Assembly: GCA_029204225.1 (NCBI GenBank)
Contig: CM055098.1
Location: forward strand, 24,123,367 to 24,187,366
Reading direction: 5' to 3'
Origin: Diphasiastrum complanatum
Taxonomy: Eukaryota > Streptophyta > Lycopodiopsida > Lycopodiales > Lycopodiaceae
DNA length: 64,000 nucleotides
The notes under the pieces are model-generated. The model did no database searches. It saw nothing but the letters and a program-made list of their open reading frames with translations, and was not told the origin of the DNA. Numbering within the stretch: the first letter of the stretch is position 1; each line of letters opens with the position of its first letter. Of this stretch, positions 11,804 through 23,207 are shown piece after piece. Both the position numbers and the translations under genes were made by a program.

Positions 11804-12520
11804 GTTCCTAACATTTTCAAAAAGGAACAGGTACAGTACCATTCCTAAGGAGTGGCCATACCGCTCCTTAGAACTCATATATATGTTTGGTACGATTCTG
11901 TTCGTAACTTGACCATCGATACTCGTTCCTAACATTTTGGGATAGGAATGAGTACAATACCAGTGTTGGGCGGGTATCAAAATTTTTGATACCAACCGGG
12001 TCAGGGTGTTGTAGTTTTTTAGAAAATGTAATACCAATAGGGGTATCAACATAAGGAGGTCTAGGATTTGTAGACTGGTGTAGACCAGGTTGGTATCACA
12101 AGGGTGATACCAGCCGGTTATCAACATGTACGAATTGCTATAAATATACTTTTTAAAGTGTAATATCATAATTTAAAATATAAAGAATTTGAGATATAAA
12201 AAAAATACTAAAAATAGTAGTACTATTGATACCACGAGAAAAATCCACAATCTCCCCAACTTGGGTATCAACATGAATAGTAAAATAGTTAATATTGGGT
12301 GTCCGGTTCTAGACCCTAGTATTAGAAATCATATACCAATCGGGTCGGTTTTTTAATAACATGTTGATACCCATTATTGATACCAGTCGTGACCCTATAT
12401 ACTCGCCCAACACTGTACAATACCATCCCTAAGTGGCGGCCGTTTCGTTCCTTAGGAACACATTTTTTTTTTTTGGCACTTTTCTGTTCCTATTTAGGAA
12501 CAACATTCTAACTATATTCT
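11804..12520. repeat. GTTCCTAA-type degenerate direct repeat interrupted by a MITE
   Basis: A segment of about 71 bp at 11804-11874 (GTTCCTAACATTTT...CTCCTTAGAAC) recurs in diverged form at 11925-11960 continuing at 12425-12462. The second copy is split by the MITE at 11961-12416. Spacing without the MITE is about 120 bp. The short motif GTTCCTAA / TTAGGAAC recurs up to about 12505. Confidence 0.6.
11961..12416. mobile_element. hAT-like MITE, 456 bp, with 8-bp target duplication
   Basis: The ends are CAGTGTTGGGCGGGTAT and, reverse-complemented, CAGTGTTGGGCGAGTAT: a 17-bp terminal inverted repeat with one mismatch. It is flanked by a perfect 8-bp duplication TACAATAC (11953-11960 and 12417-12424). 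An 8-bp duplication with CAGTG ends is the hAT hallmark. The body has no transposase and is rich in GGTATCA / TGATACC motifs in both orientations. It sits inside an older repeat (11804-12520), so it is the younger insertion. Confidence 0.9.
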
Positions 12521-14150
12521 TTTATAGCACAAGTGTTTGAAAAGGAAACATAGAAAAGAGTGAAAGTAAAAGACATTTTTTTTCTCCTATTGTCCAATTG
12601 TCTAAGAATATTTTCCTATATACGTGAGGTCTTAAGAGCTTGATATTATATACATGGATAGATTCCCTTTGGTATACAAAGACACATCTACATGTAAAAG
12701 AGAGCATGAGTGGATTGTGATTTTAAAAAAAAAGAGGGGGGGTGCTGACATTGTATGACTCTAAAGTCTTTATCCAACTCCACACATGAATGGTCCACAC
12801 ATAAAAGCCACCACGTTTCAAAAAACCAAATGGACGGCGACTTTGAAACTACACCTATTTTGTGTCTCAAATCAGCACCTTGAATAATTGTCAAACTGAA
12901 AAAGATGGTTAAGGCCAGGTGTTGCTTTTTGGAATGTGCTTTAAAGCCAATGGAAGAATCATTATTGGATATGATTTGCTTAGAGGGCATAGGACTCATT
13001 CCCTAGTTACCTTCTACAAGTGGCATTGAGTGATACTTTTATGCTCCTCAAGTGGGAAAAAAAAATGCATTAATGCTTCTAGCATGGTGCAATAATAGCC
13101 ATTGAAGCTTCAATACAAGTGGCCAATGTCATGTACGTACACACTAAATACATTAAACAAGCACCCATAATTCAATTACAACGAGGTCTTGTCTAAGGTA
13201 TTAGTTCAACGATGATGATCAAACCTTCAATGCTACTCATCTTTTCCATGTGGATGCATGTCAAATGTTACTTGCTTGAATAAGACATGAGTTTTGTTAT
13301 TACAGGTTAACAAGCTTTTTGTGTTGTTGCTCAATGCCCAATGTTTTATGTGTATTGCTTGTGCACATTATAGTGCAATTTGGACATCCCAATTTTCAAT
13401 GGACCTTTTACTTGTAATTTCACTTCAAAACTTGTAATTATTGTGCTTCTTTCATTTTGAGTGAATTATATATTTATTTTTTGTTATTAACAAGACAAGT
13501 TTCTAAAATTCATATATGAAGCCATAGCTTTATTGTGAGAAACTTTACCCAAACACCTCCATTAGATGCTATTCCTTGATCCTTTATGTTCCAATGTATA
13601 AGTCTGTTAACAACACCCATGCTCAACCTCTTAACAGAACACAACACAAGAAAATGGTCCACCAAGATCATTAATGCATAATAATATGAAGATGGGTTCT
13701 CTCAAAAATAAAATATTCATCATCTTTTGTGGTTCTATTGCCTTCCTCCACCATGTGACATTTCTTTAGAGAATCACATAAGTGAAACTGTGAAACTTAT
13801 GTTGGAATGTCCTTATATGTTTTGTCTACCTTCAAAAGCCCATAAAGTGAAATGTGAGTGAAACGCCTACCTCCACTGAATTACTTACACCATTGAGTTC
13901 ATACTCTCACTCATGATTAGTTTTGAGCAACAATTGTATCGGGGTACAAATGTTCAACTAGTAAAAGTTCTACTTGCATTGTTTAACATTTTGACTTCTA
14001 GGACGTCCTTTGAGTTTGTGAACCTTTATTACAATGATAAGATGGTGAATTTTGTTGGGGCACAAGAATCGAGCAGCCAAAAGCATCTATTAAGCATCTT
14101 CGCTATTTCAAGTTTTGCATTTTATTCTTTTGTGTCAACATGATTGGGAA
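12521..14150. other. Non-coding, repeat-derived stretch
   Basis: Short frames only. A 103-codon frame on the minus strand (12688-12999) has no recognisable domain and no coding neighbours, so it is not called. Possibly the interior of a DNA element bounded by the GTTCCTAA region on the left and the TTAGGAAC region on the right. Confidence 0.35.
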
Positions 14151-14159
14151 TATGAAAAA

Positions 14160-14560
14160 CAAAAAACTTAGGAATAACAACAAGAACAGACTTCAGGAAC
14201 ATGAACATAAACTTAAACTTAGGAACTTAGAAACAAGAACATGAACAACAATGAGAACTTAAACTTAGGAGCAAGAATTTAGGAACAAAACTTAGAAACG
14301 ACAATAGGAAGCCCTAGGAACTTAGGAACAAAAGCGGATAGAAACTTAGGAACAGAAACAAGAACTTAAACCTAGGTATATCCTAGGAACTTAGGTTCAA
14401 CATGAACAAGAACATGAATAAAAACCCTTTAATTTGTAACAGATGGACTCGTGAACTTAGGTTTCAATAGGAATAGGAATAAGAATCTAAAAACTCTTAT
14501 TTTTACAAATGAACTTGGGAACCGTTAAGAATGGAAACAAGATTAAAACTTAGAAATAGG
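14160..14560. repeat. Degenerate AACTTAGGAACAAGAAC minisatellite
   Basis: About 400 bp is built from variants of AACTTAGGAACAAGAACATG. The core TTAGGAAC is the reverse complement of the GTTCCTAA core that dominates 11804-12505. Left and right clusters are thus inverted relative to one another, as subterminal repeats of a DNA transposon would be. Confidence 0.65.
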
Positions 14561-15430
14561 CTCTCAAACCTTCATAAGGCATTGTAACAGAGAATCTTGA
14601 CTATAGATTGGTACATAACATCATGTAGGGCAATCTTTAATATGCCCAAGATTATGATTTAGGATAGAAAACATTAAAAAAGCTTACAAAACATTGTCTT
14701 TTTCAACCAAAATGCTTAAAATTCAATTTTTTTTTAGGTTTTAAGGTCATAAAATCAAGTGTAAAAGTTTTTTTTTTCCATGGTACAAAACTGTTCTTAA
14801 ATATGAATGGTGAATGAGTTAGATGTTGGAACTGAAGCAAAAGAGTGACGAATCAAGCATAACATCAATCAACATATATGTCTTTTGAACCTACCATGCA
14901 AATTAACATTAAGCTTGGATTATACTACTATGTAACACGGCTTGAAACTACCAACAAATGAGACTCTAAAGTCCGACTTGTATTGTGAATTTCACCTATG
15001 TGGAGGTTGTAGGTAGAGAGGAATTCCATGCATCAAAAATGTAAATTGATTATCAATAATAGTCAAAATAACGACTTTTGCCTCAATATAATTGCTTCAC
15101 AACATGCCATTGTCCTCTTGGATTTGTTGATTATTTAGTGAGCTGTTTGACACCACCATGGGAATTGTCTATCATCTGAGAAGAGTATTGACTATTCACT
15201 CATCCGATATGGTAGAGAAATTGCAAATTTTTAGCTGCCTCAAGTCAAGAAACTTTTGTGGTTACCAAAACTCAACATTTAGGCTCAACTTTGGTGCTCA
15301 AGACACCACATTTGCTTCAGTTTGATGCTATAGCCAAACTTTCCAAGCTTGTCCTAATTTCGTACAACTTTTCCACATGCAAGCTAAATCGTCATAGCTC
15401 CTATACGAGTGAAAGAATTTTTGTCTTTAA
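14561..15430. other. Non-coding stretch before gag remnant
   Basis: No convincing frame. It may include the protease-side continuation of the gag remnant at 15440-15930 on the minus strand, but no DSG/DTG motif was found. Confidence 0.35.
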
Positions 15431-15439
15431 AGATTCCAT

Positions 15440-15930
15440 GAATTCAACAAAAAGTTTAAATTATTCTCTTTCTTAGCCAACTCCAAGTCTTGCAGTGATA
15501 ACATACAAAAGTGTTGGCGCCCTTGGGTATCAAACGTCCCATACCGCCCTTTACCCTTTGAAGGCACCACCTTTTTGCCCTTTTTGCCACTAGGAATTTG
15601 CTCTTTGTAGGATTGAACTTTCCATTTCTTGAACTTTCTTTTTTCCCAAGGCTCAAATCCACTTGTAGAAGGTGCTTCAAGCGCCTTGGCCTTTTTTCCA
15701 TCTTCATATATAAGGGCCATTTGTAGTGCCCTTTGAAAGTTGTGAGTTGCTCCTTTCTCACGAAAGGCCTAAGATTCTCACACAAGGACATGTTGCCATG
15801 CTTCAAATCATTCCATGCCTACATTTTCTGGTTCTTTTCATTCAATGGAACCCAATTTTCCGTGAACATTTGTTTGAAAGCCTCCCAAGTAACTAGAACT
15901 CTAACCATAATCTTCACACTCTCGAGTGGA
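15440..15930 (-). mobile_element. Retrotransposon gag remnant
   Basis: Minus-strand frames give VTWEAFKQMFTENWVPLNEK, one stop, then WNDLKHGNMSLCENLR. This corresponds to the gag capsid motif W..F...F...Y.P......W..L.QG.MSV. Towards lower coordinates a Lys-rich linker leads to a broken zinc knuckle (FVCYHCK...) near 15500. Three frames are needed, so it is dead. Gypsy-type gag is the best fit; protease, RT and integrase are missing. Confidence 0.65.
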
Positions 15931-16033
15931 CGAGGGTATGGGGTAGGGAGTGATCTCATGGATCAATCCTCAAAACCATTTTGAAATCGATTGAGGGCAA
16001 TAACGGGAAGAGATGGGGAAGGGAGTATGGGAC

Positions 16034-16034
<1 letters not shown>

Positions 16035-16123
<89 letters not shown>

Positions 16124-16173
16124 GAGGAGGAGGAGGAGGAGGAGGAGGAGGAGGAGGTGGTGGTGGTGGTGGA
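16035..16173 (+). repeat. Compound microsatellite (GA)n(GGA)n(TGG)n
   Basis: About 85 bp of pure GA is followed by about 36 bp of GGA and about 16 bp of TGG. Translations in any frame give Arg-Glu, Leu-Ser or Gly/Pro runs and are artefacts. Such tracts are often polymorphic. Confidence 0.97.
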
Positions 16174-16721
16174 GAAAATATAGTAGTTTTGCTTTTTTGA
16201 ACACTGTAACTTTGAGCTTTTGTTAATAAAATCTGACTATCTAACACTAATAATTTGAAAGCGAGCTTTTTATTTTTATTTTAATGTAGGATATCTATAA
16301 ATTTTTCTTTTGCTTATGAAAATAGGTACTTTTTTGTCATGATACATTTCTAATGTAAGAATCAAAGTATTAAGGCATGATAAAACTCCATAATGTAAAT
16401 GCACTTACAATTTATATGGTAGCACACAAATGAGTCAAATGTATTAGCATGTTATCAAAAGGGAACATACCGGTTGCTCGCATCAATCAAAATCTTGCTG
16501 TCCAATTTTTATGAGCTCAATCAGATATATATTTGCATCAAATGAAAAAGGAGGTGACATTCACAAAGCAACCTCCAACTATGATTACTCAATGAAAAAC
16601 GTGTCTTGAAATAGATCTCCTTCAATAGAACTCTCCAAAATAGGAGCTCAAATCTCCAAATCAATAGACTAATGCGAGTCTTTAGCTCCTATTTATATTG
16701 ATGGGCTTATGCCAAGCTTAC
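16174..16721. other. Possible minus-strand LTR-like sequence flanking the copia element
   Basis: Part of it (about 16540-16710) resembles 23930-24070 (shared ACATTCAC, ACTCAATGAAAA and AGCCTTTAGCTC..TATTTATA-type text). This suggests two copies of one old LTR family, with a reverse-strand TATA-like ATATAAATAGG. No exact boundaries could be set. Confidence 0.35.
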
Positions 16722-16726
16722 CAAGC

Positions 16727-17800
16727 TGAAGACACAAAACGTTTCTAATTACAAAGCTTTGCTAGCTTTCAGCCCTCTTACTGATGAAGATGTTCGTGAA
16801 CACGAAAGTCAAGAGACACGAAGCACGGAAGATTTGTGAACACTTGACGAGAAGACATGAAGCACGAAAGATTCGCCAACACTTGACGAGAAGACACGAA
16901 GCACAAAAGATTCACGAACACTTGACGAGAAGACACGAACACGACAGATTCGTGAACGAGAATCTTTTGTGGTCGAGCACAAGAAAGTCAGACGACGGAA
17001 ACGAAACCAACGACGTGACACGAAAAACGTCGCGAAGGACTTTCTGCCCTCACGCTCCAAAGAGTACCAGCGAAGATCATGCAAGTACCTAGAAGTACAG
17101 ATATCTGATCTGATGGCATGACGTCAACAGATACACTCTAGGTCGTGGCTAATCCGCCACTCTTGTGATTTCCTGATTAGTTGTAGATGTTTAGTCACTC
17201 TAATCTTTAAAGTTACATAGAATGACTATATACTTGCTGGATGATACTTGACACCAGATGACAGAATACACATACAGTGTAGTAGTCTGATGCTAGTAAG
17301 CAATCAAGACGAAATACAGACGAGAAGTCCGCCTGCGTGCGAGACGAGTTCTTTGATCAGGATCTATATAGATCTGCAAGTCTGCTAGTAAGCGAGACAT
17401 CTATTCGTGAGAGAACTGTATTTCTCTCACGCCAACGCACTGCGTGGATCTGCATGCAATGCTTGAAGAATCAAAGAAAATCAATAGATGATCTTGTAGC
17501 CATTGTGCACATGTCTTCTTTTTCGTTGTATGATCTTGTATGTAAATGTGTCTGCTATTATTCGTGTTGTTGATTCTCCCATTAATTTCAATTTTGCACA
17601 TTGGTTGAATTCGTTGAATGCTGCATTAATTAATAAACGTAGATCAACAATGCCTAACCACATTCTGGAGGAGTGTAGGAGTGATTCAGTTGGCAGTGTC
17701 CAGCGACCACATCTGAACTCCATCCGAATCACAAGAGAGTCGTATTTGCTTCGCTTTCGCAACAGTTTTGCGAGCGATTCACGAAAATCATTTTTCATCA
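16727..17800 (+). repeat. 5' LTR of the copia element (1074 bp)
   Basis: It aligns over its whole length with 22131-23202. It contains three 39-bp tandem units (about 16815-16932; core GAAGCACGAAAGATTCGCGA), a palindromic bZIP-type TGACGTCA at 17119-17126, and a TATA-like CTATATAGATC near 17365. It ends ...TTCATCA just before the PBS. Confidence 0.95.
17119..17126 (+). promoter_or_regulatory. TGACGTCA palindrome in LTR
   Basis: A perfect CRE/as-1-type octamer, conserved at the same place in the 3' LTR (22517-22524). Such sites bind TGA/bZIP factors in plants. A regulatory role here is inference. Confidence 0.5.
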
Positions 17801-17801
17801 G

Positions 17802-17813
17802 TGGTATCAGAGC
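17802..17813 (+). promoter_or_regulatory. Primer binding site (initiator tRNA-Met type)
   Basis: TGGTATCAGAGC one base after the 5' LTR. This is the standard complement to the 3' end of plant initiator tRNA-Met used to start minus-strand cDNA. Confidence 0.95.
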
Positions 17814-17907
17814 CGTGCCTATCTTGTCATAATTTGACATAGCCAAGAAGCTATCAGATCTAGGAGGCCAAGCATTCAGACAAACAACCATCAAGACTTC
17901 AGAAGCA

Positions 17908-18801
17908 ATGGCTTCAATCAACAACATGTAGAGCAAGATCTGCACAATTCTTGATTCTTCAGGATCTAACTTTCTAGCCTGGAAAGTTAAGACATCACTC
18001 ATACTTAAGGGCGACGGCTTATTCCCCTGGGTGGATGGCACAGAAGAGATGCCTACGACATCAGGCAAGGAAGTACGCAAATGGAGGGAGAAAAATAACA
18101 AGGCAGTAGCCTTGCTATCATCTTCCATCGAAGATAGTCTCACACTTGACCTGGCTACACTCTCCAAAGCTAAGGAGATGTGGGATGCATTGCTCACTAG
18201 ATTTTGGACGAAATCAAGAAGTCAAATCATGATGCTGGAAGATCAGCTGACGAATCTATAGTGAGATGGAAAAGACCTCACCTCTTTCGTGAGAAAGATG
18301 AAGGATCTGTTTCTATCACTACATAACTCTGGAGCAGAGAACGCAGTGTCAGCTGAGAAGCAGCTCACGTACCTGCTGAGAGCCTTACCCAGATCATTCT
18401 AGACAACGAGAACCCTGCTCGCAAAAGATCCTACCATGAACCTCAAAAAGGCAATTGTTGAGATTTGAGAGGAAGTCAAGGCCAGAGAACACCTTGATCA
18501 CAAGGATGGTTCTGACCAGGCCCTCTACGACAACAAAGAAAAATCCAAGAAATAAATTAAGCCTAAGAGAGAGTTGAATCAGAGGCAGGATTGTGATCAG
18601 CAAGTAGAGGGGACCAGCAAAAGCAACTGGAAGACCAAAGGGAGGTCGAAGCAGCAAGGTGCAGACAAGAAGACTTGCGAGAGATGTAGAAGAGACGGAC
18701 ATACAATAGATACATGCTGGCTCAATCCCAAGATTGAGTGTATTCACTGCCACAAAAAAGGTCATGCAACCTTGGATTGCCGCCAGAAACCCGAGGAATA
18801 A
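17908..18801 (+). pseudogene. copia gag (UBN2-like capsid and two zinc knuckles), broken
   Basis: Start ATG at 17908 (MASINNM, then an amber). The same frame continues with NFLAWKVKTSL and the capsid helix block ending LEDQLTNL. Further amber, opal and ochre stops interrupt the rest. Two intact CCHC knuckles follow (CERCRRDGHTIDTC and CIHCHKKGHATLDC, about 18676-18780). Gag would form the virus-like particle and bind the element RNA. The stops make the protein non-functional as read. Confidence 0.85.
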
Positions 18802-18929
18802 ATCAACGCAGAACAGATAGGAGAACAACAACAATTCATCCTATGTCGAGGAGTCCGAGAGCTCGAAGATGGGCGAAGAAAGAACGAACAAAAACTGTTC
18901 GACCACCTACATCTGTGAAGACTTGTGTG

Positions 18930-20030
18930 CAGCGTCAACATCTGACACACATGAGGTGATCCTAGATTCAGGAGCCACCTCACACTTCGTGACATCAAGA
19001 TGAATAATGTCTAATTTCAGAAGTGCAGATCCTTCAAGATTCATAGTTCTTGGAGATGGATCTAGACATCAAGTGAACGGTATTGGTTCACTATGGCTCA
19101 ACACCAACAACAGAGACAGACGACTCCAAGACAATCTGTTCGTGCCTACTCTGCAACAAGACTTGCTTTTTGTAGCAAAAATAGCAGATGCAGAGATGCA
19201 TGTGACGTTTTCAGATGAAGCATGCAACGTGATTGACGCCAGTACCAGTACTCTGATCGCTCAAGGCAGAAGGAAAGAAAACCTATATCATCTGAAGGTA
19301 CGCCTACCTGCAGATCAGGTGCATCAGACTCATGATGACTCGCCAGACACTCTATGGCATAGAAGACTCTGCCACATGAACTCAATGACACTTTACCAAG
19401 CAAGCCATCATGGAGCGATAACAGGGGTCAGCGTCTCGAATGCAACCAGTTCGACCACCTGTGATGCATGTTTGAAAGGCAAGATGTCACGCACTCTATT
19501 CATCAAGGACTCCTACAAAATGACTAAGATTCTAGAGTTAGTGCATTCTGACATCCGCGGACCATTCAATGTGATCTTAGTAGGAGGTTCAAAGTGTTAT
19601 ATAACCTTACATTGATGACTATAGCAAATTTGCCAGAGTGTATTTTTTTCAGAATAAATATGAAGCACTTGATAAATTCACAGAATATGTGAATTGGGCT
19701 AAGAGATGTACAAGCAACAAGGCTAAGCAGATCAGGACAGATCGAGGTGTTGAATATAGCTCGAATCGCTTCACTGACTTCTTCAATAATCGTGGCAACA
19801 TTCATAGAAGGACTGCAACCTACACGCCGCAGCACAATGGTGTTGCTGAAAGAAAGAACAGGACCTTGATGAAAGCTGTCAGATGCATGATGGCCTACTC
19901 AAAAGCTCCAAGGGTACTGTGGGCTGAAGCAGTAGCTACAGCCGCATACATTCAGAACAGAACAGACAAGTCTGGTGTTCCTCAAACGACACCACATGAG
20001 CTATGGTGGGAGTAGAAAGCCCAACCTATC
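18930..20030 (+). pseudogene. copia protease and integrase, broken
   Basis: The protease active site ILDSGATSHFV lies near 18958-18990. A GAG-pre-integrase motif LWHRRLCHMN lies near 19351-19380, with the zinc-binding CDACLKGKMS about 19462-19491. The integrase core shows HSDIRGPF (first Asp, about 19548), TDRGVEYSS (second Asp, about 19740) and NGVAERKNRTL (Glu, about 19850). All three catalytic residues remain. Frame changes occur after the protease, near 19615 and near 20010. Confidence 0.88.
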
Positions 20031-22120
20031 TCACATCATAATCTTTGGCTGTGCAACCTATGCACATATTCCAAATAAGCTTCGAAAGAAGCTTGATGAG
20101 AAAGCCGAGCAGGGATTTCTGGTAGGTTATGACAACAATTCGTCATACTACAGAATCTACATGCCAGACACGCACACTATGAAAACAGTGAGAAATGTCA
20201 GATTTGATGAAAGCAGGACAATGGCCAACGACGATTTTGTCAGCTACGAAGTTATGGAGAGACAATACTATGACCTGCTGCCAATGACAGAGGGAGCAGA
20301 GGATGAACACGAAAACGAAAATTTTTGAGTCATCTCCCATTTGAACGACGAATCTGAAGAAGAAAGATTCGAGAGGCAGCCTGCTGCCGCAGTTCCTGTA
20401 AACCAAGATGGTTCCGAACCAAGCAGAACAGACAAAGGCAAAGACATTGTTGTCCCAGGAGGATGTCCTAGAAGGTCGACAAGACCACGAAGAGCGCCAG
20501 CAAGATATGTGTCAGGCAGCTCAGCTTCCACATCAGAAGAGTTTTGCGGATTCAGTGGCGAACCACAGACTTTCGAGGAAGCGATTGACAGTCCAGAAAA
20601 GGACAGATGGATCCAAGCCATGAACAAAGAGTCCATGAGGAAGAACCAAGTATGGACGTTGGAGGCATTACCACATAAGCGCAAGATTGTCAAATGCAAA
20701 TGAGTTTTCAAGCTCAAATACAGACCAGATGGGAATGTCACGAAATACAAGGCAAGACTGGTAGCAAAGGGATTTTCTCAGAGATATGGTATTGACTACT
20801 TTGAAACCCTCTCTCCTGTCGTCAAACATTCGTCCCTATGTCTATTGTTTGCATATGCAGCAACTTATGACCTCAGAGTCCACATTGTGGACGAGAAGAC
20901 AGCCTTCTTGCATGGCGAACTAGACTAAGAGGTCTATATGGATCAACCCCCAGGATACGTCTCGAATTCACTTCCTGACTATGCATGCAGAATGCACAGA
21001 AGTATCTACGGTCTGAAACAATTAGCCCAACAATGGTACAAGAAGTAAGATCAAGCTCTGAAATCATTAGGATTCAAGCCTCTCTTGGTTGATTCCAATA
21101 TGTATGTCAGAGTCACAGATGGGCATATCATCATTGTGGTTGTATATGTGGATGACACTCTGATACTTTGCAGGAGTGAGCAGCTAATTGCTGAAGCGAA
21201 GACTGACATCTTGAAACATTTCGAGATCGTGGATCTGGGAGAAGCTAGGTGTTACCTAGGCTTACAAATTGAAAGGGACTATGAGGGAGGTATTATACCT
21301 TCACCAGTCCAGATACACCCAGAAGATCCTAGAGGATTTTGGGATGCTGAACTGCAAAGGAGTGAATACTCCAATGCTCGTAGGAATGGTGATGACAAGC
21401 GATGACTGTCCGAAGACTGAGGAAGAGAGAGAACAGATGCAACTCACACCTTACAGGAAGCTGATAGGATCACTGATGTACCTTGCAGACAACACACGCT
21501 CTGATATTGCTTATGCAGTATTCAGGATGAGCCAATTCTGCACGAATCCAGACTCAACACATTGGAAGATTGCAAAACGAATTTTGCAATATCTTCGATT
21601 AACAAGAGATTATGGCTTGTGCTATTGTCGTGATGCAGGTTTCAAGATACTTTCCTACAACGATGCTAGCTAGGCATCTCTCAAGGATGATTGTAAAAGC
21701 ATCTCAGGAGGATGCACCATCGCATCAGGAGCAGCAGTTCTCTGGGTCAGCAAGAAGCAGACCATTGTGGCCCAGTCATCCTGCAAAGCAGAGTACGTTG
21801 CAGCAGCAAAGATGGCCAACGAGATAATCTAGCTAAGGCAGTTCCTGGACGAATTGGACGAAACAAGGAACGAGTCTCTGGTATTGCAGATGGACAACAC
21901 CTCTGCAATAGACCTAACGAAAGATCCCGTGTTCCATTCCAGAACGAAACACATCGCGGTCAAGTACCACTTGATCATGGATCTAATTGAAAAGAAGATG
22001 CTGCAGACCACCTTCATCAGAATGAAGGACATGGTTGCTGATATCTTCACCAAAGCTTTGGACAAAGGACTCTTTGAGAGACAGAGGAGCAGTCTCGGGA
22101 TCGTAAAGCTATCATGCTTT
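20031..22120 (+). pseudogene. copia reverse transcriptase and RNase H, broken
   Basis: After an integrase-RT linker, the RT starts at NKESMRKNQVW (about 20620) and carries KYKARLVAKGFSQ, LRVHIVDEKTAFLHGELD, SIYGLKQ and the catalytic YVDDTLIL (about 21151). RNase H shows SYNDAS, a WVSKKQTIVAQSSCKAEY block and a final MVADIFTKAL. At least five in-frame stops interrupt it. Several stand where Trp is conserved (before VFKLKY, after NDAS, in EII*LRQ), which suggests G-to-A decay. Confidence 0.9.
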
Positions 22121-22130
22121 GAGAGGGAGC
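22121..22130 (+). promoter_or_regulatory. Polypurine tract
   Basis: GAGAGGGAGC immediately before the 3' LTR, the expected plus-strand primer site. Confidence 0.75.
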
Positions 22131-23202
22131 TGAAGAAACAAAACATTTCTAATTACAAAGCTTTGCTAGCTTTTAGCCCTCTTCTTGATGAAGATGTTTG
22201 CGAACACGAAAGTCAAGAGACACGAAGCACGAAAGATTCGCGAACACTTGACGAGAAGACACGATGCACGAAAGATTCACGAACACTTGACGAGAAAACA
22301 CGAAGCACGAAAGATTTGCGAACACTTGACACGAACACACAAAAGATTCGCGAAAGAGAATCTTTTGCGGTCGAGCACAAAAAAGTCAGACAACGAAAAC
22401 GAAACCAACGACGCGCCACGAAAAACGTCGCAAAAGACTTTCTGCCCTCACGCTCCAAAGAGTACCAGCGAAGATCATGCAAGTACCTAGAAGTACAGAT
22501 ATCTGATCTAATGGCATGACGTCAACAGATACACTCTAGGTCATGGCTAATCCGCCACTCTTGTGATTTCCTGATTAGTTGTAGATGTTTAGTCACTCTA
22601 ATCTTTAAAGTTACATAGAACGACTATATACTTGCTGGATAATACTTGACACCAGATGACAGAATACACATACAGTGTAGTAGCCTGATGCTAGTAAGCA
22701 ACCAAGACAAAATACAGACGAGAAGTCCGCCTGCGTGCGAGACGAGTTCTGTGATGAGGATCCATATAGATCCACAAGTCCGCTAGTAAGTGAGACATCT
22801 ATTCGTGAGAAAACTGTATTTCTCTCACGTCAACGCACTGCGTGGATCTACATGCAGTGCTTGAAGAATCAAAGAAAATCAATAGACGATCTTGTAGCCA
22901 TTGTGCACATGTCTTTTTTTTTTTCGTTGTATGATCTTGTATGTAAATGTGTCTGCTATTATTCGTGTGCCTGATTCTCCCATTAAATTTCAATTCCGCA
23001 CATTGGTTGAATTCGTTGAATGCTGCATTAATTTATAAACGTAGATCAGCAGTGCCTGACTACATTCTGGAGGAGTGTAGAAGTGATTCAGTTGGCAGTG
23101 TCCAGCGACCACATCTGAACTCCATCCGAATCGCAAGAAAGTCGTGATTGCTTCGCTTTCGCGGTAGTTTCACGAGCGATTCACGAAAACCATTTCTCAT
23201 CA
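22131..23202 (+). repeat. 3' LTR of the copia element (1072 bp)
   Basis: Matches the 5' LTR throughout, including the 39-bp tandem units (about 22219-22335) and TGACGTCA at 22517. An inverted repeat AAAAGATTC...GAATCTTTT near 22341-22366 is cleaner here than in the 5' copy. Confidence 0.95.
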
Positions 23203-23207
23203 CAAGC

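Larger units (their letters stand above)
16727..23202 (+). mobile_element. Complete Ty1-copia LTR retrotransposon, 6476 bp, inactivated
   Basis: Two LTRs (16727-17800 and 22131-23202) start TGAAGA and end CATCA. A perfect 5-bp duplication CAAGC lies outside (16722-16726, 23203-23207). A tRNA-Met-type PBS lies at 17802-17813 and a purine tract precedes the 3' LTR. Domain order is gag, zinc knuckles, protease, integrase, RT, RNase H, as in Ty1-copia. The LTRs differ at many scattered sites and in a few indels, so the insertion is not recent. Many in-frame stops make it non-autonomous. Confidence 0.97.

Noticed and set aside
11765-12169. 134-codon minus-strand frame
   Set aside because: It crosses the left boundary of the hAT-like MITE and the GTTCC repeat and has no domain. 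It is a chance frame.
12688-12999. 103-codon minus-strand frame
   Set aside because: No motif, no splice context and surrounded by repeats. Not supported as a gene.
15956-16247. Open frames encoding Leu-Ser, Arg-Glu, Pro or Gly runs
   Set aside because: They are translations of the (GA)n(GGA)n(TGG)n microsatellite, not proteins.
16784-17092. 102-codon frame with RRHEARKI-HLT repeats (also at 22185-22490)
   Set aside because: It translates the 39-bp tandem repeat in the copia LTR. The repeat length is a multiple of three, so frames stay open by construction.
16815-22340. Regular 39-bp units considered as a CRISPR-like array
   Set aside because: The units are directly adjacent with no spacers and lie inside LTRs of a eukaryotic retrotransposon.
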